Below are positions 55,540 through 64,000 of a stretch of 64,000 nt of DNA, in pieces. Source of the stretch: Halomonas sp. TA22 (lineage in GTDB: Bacteria; Pseudomonadota; Gammaproteobacteria; Pseudomonadales; Halomonadaceae); assembly GCF_013009075.1 (NCBI RefSeq), contig NZ_CP053108.1, positions 1-64,000 on the forward strand, written 5' to 3'. The position numbers were made by a program, and so were the translations under genes. The notes under the pieces are model-generated. The model had not been told where the DNA came from. It was given only the letters and a program-made list of their open reading frames with translations, and ran no database searches. Every line of letters starts with the position of its first letter. The stretch's first letter is position 1.

Positions 55540-56508
55540 ATGCGAATGAAACTGCTTACCACGGCGGTAATTTCCGCCACCATGAGCCTGGGCATCGCCG
55601 GGCAACTCCAGGCCGACGATTTCCCCAGCCAGCCGCTGTCCATGGTGGTCGGCTTCGGCGCTGGCGGCAGTACCGACATTCAGGCCCGGGTGCTCGCCAA
55701 TGTGCTGGAAGAGGAGCTGGGACAGCCGGTCAATGTCGTCAACCAGCCCGGCGCCGGCGGTGCCGTCGCCCTGGCACGCCTGGCCAACAATCGTGACGAA
55801 GGCTATACCTTTGCCTTCGGTACCTCCAGTACGGTGACCTTCGGCCCGCATGCCACCGAAACCAGCTTCGCGCTGGACGACTTCCGTTATGTCGCCGGCA
55901 TTACCGTCGGCCAGGCCGCGATCGTCACCGGCGAAGATCGTCCCTTCAGCGCCAGCTGGGAAGAGGTGGTCGAGTATGCACGTGAGAACCCCGGTACCAG
56001 CTACGCCACCCAGACCGCGCTGGACCGGCTGGTCATCGAATACATCGCCAAGCAGGAGGAGCTCGATCTGCGCATCGTGCCAACTTCTGGCGGCGCCGGC
56101 ATGGCGCCGCTGATCCTCTCCGGCGATGTCGACTTCGGCTATAGCGGCGGCACTCACTCCGGCTACGCCGAAACCGGCGAGATGCCAGTGCTGCTCGGCC
56201 TGGACAATGAACGCCTGGTGGCCTTCCCGGACGCCCCCTCGCTGCGCGAAGCCGGCTATGACATCAATACCGGCGAGATTCGCGTCATCATGGTGCCGAG
56301 CAATACCCCCGACAGCCATGTCGAGCGCTTGGCCGAAGCGCTGGAAGCTGCCACCCAGGATGAGCGCTTCATCGAGATCACCGAAGAGCGGATCCTGATG
56401 CCGGTGACCTATGTTCCCGAAGATGAGGTGACCGAGAGGCTCAACGAACAGTCCGAGGGCTACCGCACGCTGCTCGAGGAGATGGGTGGCGTTCCCGACG
56501 ACGCGTAA
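55540..56508 (+). CDS. tctC: TTT-carrier periplasmic binding protein (TctC family), second set
   Basis: The 322-residue protein has a signal peptide cut near LQADDFPSQPLSM, then the TctC fold (VVGFGAGGSTDIQARVLANVL, VNVVNQPGAGGAVALARLAN, LDRLVIEYIAKQEEL). It serves the tctBA pair upstream. A strong terminator follows 40 bases later, closing the operon. No enzyme genes hint at the substrate. Confidence 0.88.
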   Translation: MRMKLLTTAVISATMSLGIAGQLQADDFPSQPLSMVVGFGAGGSTDIQARVLANVLEEELGQPVNVVNQPGAGGAVALARLANNRDEGYTFAFGTSSTVTFGPHATETSFALDDFRYVAGITVGQAAIVTGEDRPFSASWEEVVEYARENPGTSYATQTALDRLVIEYIAKQEELDLRIVPTSGGAGMAPLILSGDVDFGYSGGTHSGYAETGEMPVLLGLDNERLVAFPDAPSLREAGYDINTGEIRVIMVPSNTPDSHVERLAEALEAATQDERFIEITEERILMPVTYVPEDEVTERLNEQSEGYRTLLEEMGGVPDDA

Positions 56509-56547
56509 ACCACCCACGCTCACTCGAATACCGCGCAATCGCTGGGC

Positions 56548-56582
56548 AAATGCCCGTCCGAAGCAGGGGCGGGCATTTTTTA
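56548..56582 (+). terminator. Rho-independent terminator after the second tct operon
   Basis: AAATGCCCG (56548-56556) pairs with CGGGCATTT (56570-56578) with a 13-base loop, followed by T up to 56581. Confidence 0.88.
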
Positions 56583-56681
56583 TGCAGATCATGACGCTTC
56601 CAGGCCGTTGAATTAGCAGGATACGCGACGAAAGGTGCAGATTTCTGGCCACAATGCTGGTAGGGGTTGCGAGCTAGATAC

Positions 56682-56687
56682 TATAAT
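56682..56687 (+). promoter_or_regulatory. -10 box of typA
   Basis: TATAAT at 56682-56687 is a perfect -10 box. Transcription from it would start near 56694, inside the longer reading frame, which supports GTG 56718 as the true typA start. No good -35 box at the 17-base spacing was seen. Confidence 0.6.
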
Positions 56688-56717
56688 GCGCCCCAATTTT
56701 CGCTGCAGGATCCCGTC

Positions 56718-58547
56718 GTGATCGAGAAACTTCGCAACATCGCCATCATCGCCCACGTTGACCATGGCAAGACTACGCTGGTCGACAAGCTCTTGAGCCA
56801 GTCCGGTACGCTGGACCGCAAGGCCGAGGGTCAGGAGCGCATCATGGACTCCAACGACCAGGAGAAGGAACGCGGCATCACCATCCTGGCCAAGAACACG
56901 GCGATCCGCTGGCAGGCTCCCGGTTCCGACGAGGTCTACCACATCAATATCGTCGACACTCCTGGACACGCCGACTTCGGTGGCGAGGTCGAGCGCGTGA
57001 TGTCGATGGTCGATTCCGTGCTGCTGCTGGTCGACGCCGTCGACGGTCCCATGCCGCAGACCCGCTTCGTGACTCAGAAAGCGTTTGCCCAGGGCCTCAA
57101 GCCGATCGTCGTGGTCAACAAGATCGACCGTCCCGGCGCTCGCCCCGACTGGGTCATCGATCAAATCTTCGATCTGTTCGACAATCTCGGTGCCTCCGAC
57201 GAGCAGCTCGACTTCCCGATCATCTATTGCTCGGCGCTCAACGGCATTGCCGGCATGGATCCGGAATCGCTGGCCGACGACATGACGCCCATGCTGCAGT
57301 CCATCGTCGACATCGTCGAACCGCCCAAGGTCGAGCTCGACGGCCCCTTCCAGATGCAGATCTCGGCGCTCGACTACAACAGCTACGTCGGCGTCATCGG
57401 CCTTGGCCGCATCAAGCGCGGTAGCGTCAAGCCCAACCAGCAGGTGGTGGTGGTCGGCGTCGATGGCGCGACCCGCAAGGGCAAGATCGGTCAGGTGATG
57501 ACCCACATGGGCCTGGAGCGCGTGCAGACCGAACAGGCTGATGCTGGCGATATCGTCTGCATCACCGGTATCGACAATCTCTCCATCTCCGACACCCTGT
57601 GCGACCCAGCCGCCGTCGAGGCACTGCCGCCGCTGTCGGTCGACGAACCCACCGTCTCGATGACCTTCCAGGTCAACGACTCGCCATTCGCCGGGCGTGA
57701 CGGCAAGTACGTCACCAGCCGCAACATCAAGGAGCGCCTCGAGCAGGAGTTGATCCACAACGTCGCGCTGCGTGTCGAGCCGGGCGAAACTCCCGAAAAG
57801 TTCAAGGTCTCCGGACGTGGCGAGCTGCACCTCTCGGTGCTGATCGAGACCATGCGTCGCGAAGGCTTCGAGCTGGCCGTGGGCCGTCCCGAGGTGATCA
57901 TCAAGGAGATCGACGGCGTCAAGCAGGAGCCGTACGAAGAGGTGATCATCGACTGCGAGGAGCAGCACCAGGGTGCCGTCATGGAGGAGCTCGGCTACCG
58001 CAAGGGCGAGCTGACCAACATGAACCCCGACGGCAAGGGTCGTGTACGCCTGGACTTCATCATCCCCGCGCGTGGGCTGATTGGCTTCCGCGGCCAGTTC
58101 CTGACGATGACCTCGGGCACCGGCATCCTCACCAGCCGCTTCGATCACTACGGCCCGCTCAAGCCCGACGCCTCCATCGAACGGCGCAATGGCGTGCTGG
58201 TCTCGATGGTGCCAGGCAAGGCACTGGCCTATGCCCTATATGCCCTGCAGGAGCGCGGCAAGCTGATCATCGATCACGCCACCGAGGTCTACGAAGGCAT
58301 GCTGATCGGTATCAACAACCGCGCCAACGACATGGTGGTCAACCCGACCAAGGGCAAGAAGCTCGACAACATGCGTTCCACGGGGAACGACGAGAACATC
58401 GTGCTGACCCCGCCGGTGAAGTTCTCACTGGAGCAGGCCATCGAGTTCCTCGACTCCGACGAGCTGGTCGAGATCACGCCCAACCACATCCGCCTGCGCA
58501 AGAAGCATCTGACCGAGAACGAGCGTAAGCGCGCCAGCAAGAAGTAA
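56718..58547 (+). CDS. typA: Ribosome-associated GTPase TypA/BipA
   Basis: The 609-residue GTPase starts (GTG) [20 protein letters not shown], the exact family start. It has [23 protein letters not shown], elongation-factor-like domains and the BipA C-terminal domain ending in [15 protein letters not shown]. It acts on the ribosome under stress and at low temperature. AGGA lies 9 bases before the GTG. A TTG start at 56667 would place the -10 box inside the gene, so it is rejected. Confidence 0.97.
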   Translation: MIEKLRNIAIIAHVDHGKTTLVDKLLSQSGTLDRKAEGQERIMDSNDQEKERGITILAKNTAIRWQAPGSDEVYHINIVDTPGHADFGGEVERVMSMVDSVLLLVDAVDGPMPQTRFVTQKAFAQGLKPIVVVNKIDRPGARPDWVIDQIFDLFDNLGASDEQLDFPIIYCSALNGIAGMDPESLADDMTPMLQSIVDIVEPPKVELDGPFQMQISALDYNSYVGVIGLGRIKRGSVKPNQQVVVVGVDGATRKGKIGQVMTHMGLERVQTEQADAGDIVCITGIDNLSISDTLCDPAAVEALPPLSVDEPTVSMTFQVNDSPFAGRDGKYVTSRNIKERLEQELIHNVALRVEPGETPEKFKVSGRGELHLSVLIETMRREGFELAVGRPEVIIKEIDGVKQEPYEEVIIDCEEQHQGAVMEELGYRKGELTNMNPDGKGRVRLDFIIPARGLIGFRGQFLTMTSGTGILTSRFDHYGPLKPDASIERRNGVLVSMVPGKALAYALYALQERGKLIIDHATEVYEGMLIGINNRANDMVVNPTKGKKLDNMRSTGNDENIVLTPPVKFSLEQAIEFLDSDELVEITPNHIRLRKKHLTENERKRASKK

Positions 58548-58604
58548 GCGCTTTCCCGCTCGCTTGTCGCCATGCGATCTTGTACGGCGTAGCGGATAGA
58601 CCCG

Positions 58605-58638
58605 AAAAACCGGTGCCAGTATCTGGCACCGGTTTTTT
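58605..58638 (+). terminator. Rho-independent terminator of typA
   Basis: ACCGGTGCCA (58609-58618) pairs with TGGCACCGGT (58624-58633) around a 5-base loop, with six T behind. It lies 60 bases after the typA stop. Confidence 0.93.
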
Positions 58639-58741
58639 AATTTTCGCCATGCCGGATTGTCCAGTGACTTGGCCAGATGCCCGGATAAGGCCTAGGGTAA
58701 ATCATCCAAGCTTGCCGTTAACGAGACTTCACTGGGGAAAC

Positions 58742-60271
58742 ATGATGTGCGACATCTGTAGAGCGCGTGCGGGAGCCACTCGGCGGGATTTTCTGAAGGG
58801 CGCCTTGACCGGGGCGGGAGCGATTGCCGGTGGAGGGCTGCTCTCTTCTGCCTCCGCGTCGACGCACACCTCCACGCAGACGCAGCGGGACATGCCGAAT
58901 CACAGCGGCGAGCCTGGGCGACGCGTCCTGATCCGCGGCGGCCATGTCCTCTCCATGGATGACACGGTGGGCGATTTCGAGCGCGGCGATGTACTGATCG
59001 AAGGCAGCCGCATTGTCGCTGTCGGCGTCAACCTCGACGCCGGCGATGCCGAGGTCATCGATGCGGCGGGGCGCATCGTCATGCCGGGCTTCATCGACAC
59101 GCATCACCACCTGTTCGAGACCGCGCTGCGCAGCTTCCTGGCCGACGGCATCATGTTCGACGATGGCACGCTGGAAGGATCGCCCAATTACATGGACGAC
59201 ATCCTGGGCCAGCTGACGCCGGTGTACCGTCCCGAGGACGTCTATATCAGCGAGCTGTTCGGCTCGCTCAGCCAGCTCGACGCCGGGGTCACGACGGTGA
59301 TGGACACCAGTCAGATCCACCACAGCCCCGAGCACTCCGATGCCGCCATCGAGGGCTTGCGCGACTCCGTGCGACGCAGCGTATTCGGCTACTTCGAGGG
59401 GCAAGGAGAGCGCACGCAATACCCCCAGGACGCGCGGCGCATTCGCCAGCAGTACTTCTCAGCAGGCGAGGGGCTCTCGGCCGACGGCCTGATGAGCATG
59501 GTGATGGGCGGCGAGATCTACCTGCCCGACCACGAGACCTCCTGGGCACTCGCTCGCGAGCTGGACCTACCGCTCGCCTACCACGTGGTCGGTGGCCTGG
59601 ACATGGCAGAGACATTCGACGAAATTGCCGCCAGCGGCCAGATCGACGAGCGCCACATCCTGATCCACATGACGGGGATGAGCGACATGGCCTGGCGGGC
59701 GGTACGTGATGCCGGGGCGCATGTCTCGCTCGCGGTCCCCATCGAGATGACCATGCGCCACGGCACGCCGCCGCTGATGAAGACCTCGGAGCTGGGCATT
59801 CTGCCTTCGCTTTCCAGCGACGTGGAGTGCACCATGACCGCCGACTTCTTCACCCAGATGCGCTCGACGCTGACGCTGCAGCGCATGTTCGTCAACGAGC
59901 TGGCGCTGCAGGGCGAGGAGGAGAGACCCTCCTTGCTAACCCCGCGCGAGGTGATTCGCTACGCAACCATGGGCGGGGCCAAGGGGCTGCGCCTGGAGCA
60001 CAAGGTGGGCTCGCTGACGCCGGGCAAGGAAGCCGACATCCTCCTGCTCGATGCCGAGGCGATCAACGTCGCACCGCTGAACAACGTCCCCGGCGCGGTG
60101 GTGACGCTGATGGAGCGCAACAACGTCGAGACGGTGCTGGTCGCGGGAAGGATTCGCAAATGGCGCGGAGAATTGCTCGAGGCGGACATTCCCCGGCTGC
60201 GTGACGAGTTGACCGCCTCACGCGACTATCTGTTCGAAGCCGCAGGCGTGGACCGGCATCTGTTCCGTTGA
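58742..60271 (+). CDS. Tat-exported metal-dependent amidohydrolase
   Basis: The 509-residue protein opens with a twin-arginine signal (TRRDFLKGALTGAGAIAGGG, cleavage near SASAS), then an amidohydrolase barrel: HxH in GFIDTHHHLFE, a histidine in LAYHVVGG, another in ILIHMTGMSD, and the aspartate in SLSSDVECTM. It ends in the usual GSLTPGKEADILLLD beta part. It resembles the AtzA/TrzN/SsnA group of deaminases and chlorohydrolases, which are normally cytoplasmic. ATG 58742 is chosen because the Tat signal starts there. The adjacent convergent ABC importer may take up its product. Confidence 0.82.
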   Translation: MMCDICRARAGATRRDFLKGALTGAGAIAGGGLLSSASASTHTSTQTQRDMPNHSGEPGRRVLIRGGHVLSMDDTVGDFERGDVLIEGSRIVAVGVNLDAGDAEVIDAAGRIVMPGFIDTHHHLFETALRSFLADGIMFDDGTLEGSPNYMDDILGQLTPVYRPEDVYISELFGSLSQLDAGVTTVMDTSQIHHSPEHSDAAIEGLRDSVRRSVFGYFEGQGERTQYPQDARRIRQQYFSAGEGLSADGLMSMVMGGEIYLPDHETSWALARELDLPLAYHVVGGLDMAETFDEIAASGQIDERHILIHMTGMSDMAWRAVRDAGAHVSLAVPIEMTMRHGTPPLMKTSELGILPSLSSDVECTMTADFFTQMRSTLTLQRMFVNELALQGEEERPSLLTPREVIRYATMGGAKGLRLEHKVGSLTPGKEADILLLDAEAINVAPLNNVPGAVVTLMERNNVETVLVAGRIRKWRGELLEADIPRLRDELTASRDYLFEAAGVDRHLFR

Positions 60272-60318
60272 GAAGGCGTGCGCCCCGCCCAAGCGAGGCG
60301 CTGCCGGTGGCGGTAAGC

Positions 60319-61044
60319 TCAGGCGCGTTTGGACAATCCCAGATAGGCCTGTTGCACCGACTCGTCGGAGCGCAGCGTCTCGGCGCTCCCTTCGCCCACC
60401 ACTCTGCCCGTCTCTATCAGGTAGCCACGGTCGGCGATCGCCAGACTCTTGCGTGCGTTCTGCTCGACGAACAGCACGCTGACTTCGATCTCGCGGATTC
60501 GCTCCAGTGCCTTGAACAGCTCACTGGCCATCAGCGGTGAGAGGCCCAGCGAGGGCTCGTCGAGCAACAATAGCCTGGGGGCCGACATCAGCGCCCGGCC
60601 GATCGCCACCATCTGCTGCTCGCCACCGCTCATGCTGCCTGCCACCTGCCCCAGACGCTCCTTGAGCTTGGGAAAGAGCGCCATGACCCGCTCCAAACTG
60701 GCACCCTCCTCGGTGCGCGCGCGGCGCGGATAGGCCCCGAGCAGAAGGTTCTCGCGTACTGTCATGGCTCCGAAGATGCCCCGCCCCTCAGGTACCAGCG
60801 CCACCCCGGCCTCGACGATCTGGTGAGCGGGCAGGCTCAACAGGTCGACTCCCGCCAGGCGCACCTCACTCCCGGCACGAGGCGGCACCAGGCCGGCGAT
60901 CACCGAGAGCAAGGTAGATTTACCCGCCCCGTTGGCCCCCAACATCACCACCATTTCGCTCTCACCCACCGACAGATCGACTCCCTGCAGTGCAAGGTGC
61001 TGTCCGTAGGCGGCTGACACATTGCGTACCTCAAGCATCGTCAT
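60319..61044 (-). CDS. livF: Branched-chain-type ABC importer ATPase (LivF)
   Basis: The 241-residue ATPase has Walker A GANGAGKSTLLS, signature SGGEQQMVAIGRAL, Walker B LLLLDEPSLGLSP and the LivF-type VFVEQNARKSLAIADRGYLIETG. It powers import with LivG, LivM and LivH. It overlaps livG by 14 bases. Confidence 0.92.
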   Translation of the reverse strand: MTMLEVRNVSAAYGQHLALQGVDLSVGESEMVVMLGANGAGKSTLLSVIAGLVPPRAGSEVRLAGVDLLSLPAHQIVEAGVALVPEGRGIFGAMTVRENLLLGAYPRRARTEEGASLERVMALFPKLKERLGQVAGSMSGGEQQMVAIGRALMSAPRLLLLDEPSLGLSPLMASELFKALERIREIEVSVLFVEQNARKSLAIADRGYLIETGRVVGEGSAETLRSDESVQQAYLGLSKRA

Positions 61045-61771
61045 CGTCTCCCAGGTAGGCGCGAATCACCTCCGGCTCGGCCAGCGCCTGAGTTGGGGTG
61101 CCCTCGGCGATCTTGCTGCCGGCATTCATGATCACGCAGCGCCCGCAGAGCGAGCGGATCGCATCCATGACATGCTCGACCATCACCATGGTGACGCCTT
61201 CGTCGCGCACCTTGCGTAGCAGTGCGATAGCCTCGACCAGTTCGGAGGGGTTGAGTCCCGCCAGCCACTCGTCGAGCAGCAGCAGACGCGGCTGCAGGGC
61301 CAGCGCCCGGGCAAGCTCGAGCCGCTTCTGATTCATGTAGGTGAGATCTTGGCCCAGGGTATCGACGTGATGCGAAATTCCTACCAGGCCGAGCAGCTCA
61401 GTAGCACGGGCATCGGCCGCCGCCCCCCACAGCGGGGTATTGCCGAATGCCATGCCGGCCTTGACGTTGTCGAGACAGTCCATCGAGGCAAGCACACGCA
61501 CCAGCTGGAAAGTTCGCGCGATTCCCTGACGAGCGATACGATTCGGCGCAAGTCCCGATATCTCATCGTCGCCTAGGCGAATGCTACCCGAATCGGGCTT
61601 GAGCGCCCCCGAGACAAGATTCATCATGGTCGTCTTGCCCGAGCCGTTGGGTCCAAGCAAACCCACGATTTCCCCCTCTGCGACCTCGAAACTCAGCTCA
61701 TTCACCGCGCGCAGGCTGCCGAAGCTGCGTGTGACGGAGTGCACGGACAGTAGCGTTGTCGACCTATTCAT
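61031..61771 (-). CDS. livG: Branched-chain-type ABC importer ATPase (LivG)
   Basis: The 246-residue ATPase has Walker A GPNGSGKTTMMN and Walker B LLLLDEWLAGLNPSE, with the LivG-type TFQLVRVLASMDCLDNVKAGM segment. The signature is degenerate (LTYMNQKRLELARAL in place of LSGGQ), which is common to this subfamily in part. It overlaps livM by 4 bases. Confidence 0.92.
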   Translation of the reverse strand: MNRSTTLLSVHSVTRSFGSLRAVNELSFEVAEGEIVGLLGPNGSGKTTMMNLVSGALKPDSGSIRLGDDEISGLAPNRIARQGIARTFQLVRVLASMDCLDNVKAGMAFGNTPLWGAAADARATELLGLVGISHHVDTLGQDLTYMNQKRLELARALALQPRLLLLDEWLAGLNPSELVEAIALLRKVRDEGVTMVMVEHVMDAIRSLCGRCVIMNAGSKIAEGTPTQALAEPEVIRAYLGDDDDA

Positions 61772-62727
61772 GCGCTGCCCTCCCTTGCGGGTTGAGCCAC
61801 GCCACGCTCACGCCATTTTCGCCGGTAGGTGTCGTACAGCCCGGCAACCCCATTGGGCACCAGGTAGACGATGGCCAGGAAGGTGATACCCAGCAATACG
61901 CTGAACAGGTGCGGGAAGTTGGCCGACAGGTATTCAAACAGCAGTACCATGGGGATGACACCCAGGATTGGGCCATAGAGGCGCCGCGCCCCGCCCAGCA
62001 ACGCCATGATCAGCACCTGGAACGAGATGTTGGGATTGAAGGCGATACTGGGGTCGAGGTAGGTCCAGCGCGGGGCCAGAATGGCGCCCACCACGGCCAT
62101 GAAGGTGGCGCTCAGCGCAAATACCATCACCTTGATCAGCGTGATATTGATGCCGCAGTGCAGTGCCACGGTTTCGTCATCACCGATCATGCGCAGGGCG
62201 AAGCCGACCCGCGAGCGCCCGATCAGCCATCCGACGATCAGCACCAGCGCCAGCACTGCCGTGAGCTGCCAGACGATCTGCTGCTGGCTGATATCCAGAA
62301 ACACGTAGCGCCCCACCGAGCCCGCGTGAGTCGACTCGTACCAGTTCACCAGCTGGCGGATCAATTCTGCCAGACCGAAGCTGAAGATGACGAAATAGAC
62401 GCCACGCAGGCGCAATGTGGAGAGTCCCACCAGCAGCGCTATCACAAAGGCAATCGTGGCAGAGATGGCGATCACCGCGGCCCAGGGCAGTGTCTCGCCC
62501 AGTACCGCCATGCTATAGGCACCGATGCCGAAGAAGGCCACGGTCGCCAGCGAGACATAGCCGGTCGGTCCCGAGAAGAGGGCCCAGGCGGTAGCCAGGA
62601 TGGCGAACATCAGGAAGTTGATGGCCATGGAGAGGCCATAACCCCCCACATACCCCGGCAGAAGGGCGAAAAAGGCGATACCCGCGCAGAGGAGCAGTGC
62701 CCCGGCGATTTCCGAACGTGCCATCAT
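61768..62727 (-). CDS. livM: Branched-chain-type ABC importer permease (LivM)
   Basis: The 319-residue protein has about nine membrane segments and LivM motifs (GPTGYVSLATVAFFGIGAYSMAVL, LRGVYFVIFSFGLAELIRQLV, MIGDDETVALHCGINI). It overlaps livH by 4 bases and livG by 4 bases. Confidence 0.9.
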   Translation of the reverse strand: MMARSEIAGALLLCAGIAFFALLPGYVGGYGLSMAINFLMFAILATAWALFSGPTGYVSLATVAFFGIGAYSMAVLGETLPWAAVIAISATIAFVIALLVGLSTLRLRGVYFVIFSFGLAELIRQLVNWYESTHAGSVGRYVFLDISQQQIVWQLTAVLALVLIVGWLIGRSRVGFALRMIGDDETVALHCGINITLIKVMVFALSATFMAVVGAILAPRWTYLDPSIAFNPNISFQVLIMALLGGARRLYGPILGVIPMVLLFEYLSANFPHLFSVLLGITFLAIVYLVPNGVAGLYDTYRRKWRERGVAQPAREGSA

Positions 62728-63599
62728 GCCTCGGCCCTCCCCATCATGCCGGTAGGCCGCACCAGCAATACCAGCAGGAACAGCGCGAAGGTGACGGCAA
62801 GCGTCAGTCCCGGTGCCACGTAGGTCGAGACGAAGCTCTCCGCCAATCCCAGGATCAACCCGGCGGCCAGGGCGCCGAGCAGGTTGCCAGCCCCCCCCAT
62901 GATCACCACGATGAGCGCCTTCATGGTAAAGACCACGCCCATCGATGCATTGAAGGTAGTGAACATGCTGACCAGCACGCCGCTGGCGGCGACCAGGCCA
63001 CCGCCAAGCGCAAAGGCCATCGCCGAAGCCGCACGAACGTTGATGCCGACAAGCTGGGCTGCCCGGGGGTCGACGGAGACGGCACGCAGCGCGGTGCCCG
63101 GCCGTGTCCGCATCAGCGCCAGATAGAGCAGGGCGCCGATCACCACGGCGAAGCCCACCGCCAGCAGCCGATCCATGGCCAGCGGCGAGCCCGCCAGCAT
63201 CACCACGGTATTGATGTAGGTGTAGCTGAAGTAATTGCTGCCGAAGAGCAGCAGCACGAGCCCCTGGATGACGAACAGCAGCCCGAAGGTGGCCAGGATA
63301 CTGTTGACCTCGAGCTCCCCCCGGGTGCGCGAACGCTTCACCAAGGGGTTGAGCAGCACCTGATAGATCAGCCAGTTGAGCGCGAACGCCACCGGGACGA
63401 CCAGAAACAGCGCCAGCAACGGATTGATCGCATGCAGTTGGAAGAGCCAGTAGGTGGCAAAGGCCGCCGCGATCAAAAACTCCCCATAGGAGAGGTTCAT
63501 GATGCGGGCAACGCCATATTGCAAGGTCAGTCCCATGGCCACCAGGGCATACATACCGCCCAGCGTCAGGCCATTGAGCAGGGCATCGAGAAACGCCAT
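62724..63599 (-). CDS. livH: Branched-chain-type ABC importer permease (LivH)
   Basis: The 291-residue protein starts MAFLDALLNGLTLGGMYALV and has LQYGVARIMNLSYGEFLIAA and DPRAAQLVGINVRAASAMAFALGGGL, the LivH pattern, with eight or so membrane segments. The frame extends 61 codons further but that part has no membrane character. The binding-protein gene precedes it by 71 bases. Confidence 0.9.
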   Translation of the reverse strand: MAFLDALLNGLTLGGMYALVAMGLTLQYGVARIMNLSYGEFLIAAAFATYWLFQLHAINPLLALFLVVPVAFALNWLIYQVLLNPLVKRSRTRGELEVNSILATFGLLFVIQGLVLLLFGSNYFSYTYINTVVMLAGSPLAMDRLLAVGFAVVIGALLYLALMRTRPGTALRAVSVDPRAAQLVGINVRAASAMAFALGGGLVAASGVLVSMFTTFNASMGVVFTMKALIVVIMGGAGNLLGALAAGLILGLAESFVSTYVAPGLTLAVTFALFLLVLLVRPTGMMGRAEA

Positions 63600-63670
63600 G
63601 TCTTGTCCCTGTGGTTGTCTAGCTATCGTGAGAGGAAACGACGGGCACTTGGCCCGCCGTGCAGTGGCGG

Positions 63671-64000
63671 TTAACGCCAGTCGGGTTTGGGCAGGAGGAG
63701 CTCGCTGGCACCGTCGCGATCCATGGGGGCGATGGCACGGAACATGCCGTCCTGCCACTGGCCCACCTGCCAGCCCTCCCAATAGACGCGCCCATCCAGC
63801 GTGATCTCACCGAGCACCGTCTCGAAGGTGCCGTTCTCCATTTCCGCCACCACCGTCTCATGATCGATGCTGCCGGCCCGCTCGATCGCCTGCTGCAGTA
63901 CCTGCAGGCTGGCGTAGGTCGGGGCGCTGGCCCACAGATCGGGCGCCTGGCCAATCACCTCGGTATGGCGCTCGATGTACTGCATCATCGCCTCACTGTC
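63671..64000 (-). CDS. livK: ABC importer periplasmic binding protein, C-terminal part (cut by window edge)
   Basis: The visible 109 residues end a LivK-type periplasmic binding protein: DLWASAPTYASLQVLQQAIE, AGSIDHETVVAEMENGTFET, VLGEITLDGRVYWEG, a pattern typical of the second lobe. The frame is open to the window edge, so the N-terminus lies beyond 64000. It is the first gene of livKHMGF on the minus strand. The ligand may be an amide or heterocycle instead of an amino acid, given the amidohydrolase next to the operon. Confidence 0.8.
   Translation of the reverse strand, partial: DSEAMMQYIERHTEVIGQAPDLWASAPTYASLQVLQQAIERAGSIDHETVVAEMENGTFETVLGEITLDGRVYWEGWQVGQWQDGMFRAIAPMDRDGASELLLPKPDWR

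Noticed and set aside
56667-56717. TTG start 17 codons upstream in typA
   Set aside because: The perfect TATAAT box would lie inside the gene, and the family N-terminus begins at GTG 56718.
56613-58148. 511-codon minus-strand frame opposite typA
   Set aside because: Aspartate/histidine/valine-rich shadow of the GTPase gene.

Overview
The window reads as a gammaproteobacterial chromosome, most likely Halomonas or a close relative. That assignment is an inference from the high GC, the glnA-DUF4124-ntrB-ntrC order, the bipA/typA gene, the many TRAP and TTT carriers and the pca gene set; no rRNA gene is present to fix it. Most of the first 42 kb is one large aromatic-acid catabolic region in which several peripheral routes feed two central ones (catechol and protocatechuate).

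Layout. 1-2.6 kb: the catechol branch (catA, cut by the window edge, with catC and catB on the minus strand) and a divergent CatM/BenM-type regulator. 2.8-5.5 kb: an aldehyde and an aryl-alcohol dehydrogenase that look visibly AT-richer than their neighbours, followed by a scar of a second catA (5' and 3' ends kept, middle lost). 5.8-8.3 kb: salicylate hydroxylase and its LysR regulator. 8.3-10.8 kb: pcaHG and pcaQ with a PcaQ box. 10.9-16.1 kb: an orphan TRAP binding protein, benzoylformate decarboxylase, a LysR regulator and a benzaldehyde/vanillin-type aldehyde dehydrogenase. 16.1-22.6 kb: pcaIJF plus a fused pcaD-pcaC gene, pcaB, and an IclR-type PcaR. 22.6-30.7 kb: accessory regulators, an AEC permease, a PRISE-type reductase, gene wreckage, then a flavoprotein dehydrogenase, a TIM-barrel isomerase/dehydratase and an EamA carrier. 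30.8-38.1 kb: quinate/shikimate catabolism (AroQ, NAD-type shikimate dehydrogenase, QuiC) divergent from a tctCBA carrier and a HAD phosphatase. 38.2-42.4 kb: a cyoC fragment, a TRAP carrier, a collapsed LysR gene and a VOC protein.

How it works together. Salicylate enters catechol and the cat branch; benzoylformate and aryl alcohols go to benzaldehyde and benzoate (benABCD is not in view); quinate and shikimate go through 3-dehydroshikimate to protocatechuate, which pcaHG, pcaB, pcaDC, pcaIJ and pcaF take to succinyl-CoA and acetyl-CoA. The same three-half-site motif (GTTCG-N14-GTTCR-N5-CGAAC) stands before pcaI and between quiC and tctC, and the palindrome part also stands between pcaB and pcaR. 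This suggests that one IclR regulator controls the pca genes, quinate catabolism and a TTT importer.

42.6-64 kb is more ordinary: 5-oxoprolinase (pxpABC), a TlpA-like membrane thioredoxin, ntrBC and glnA with clear sigma-54/NtrC signals, cell-envelope genes, a second TTT carrier, typA/bipA, a Tat-exported amidohydrolase and a branched-chain-type ABC transporter (livFGMHK, the last one cut by the window edge).

A recurring oddity is a set of genes whose ends survive while the middle is gone (catA scar, a Gfo/Idh/MocA scar, a LysR scar), plus isolated fragments of an MFS carrier and of cyoC. No tRNA, rRNA, CRISPR array, prophage or intact insertion sequence was seen.
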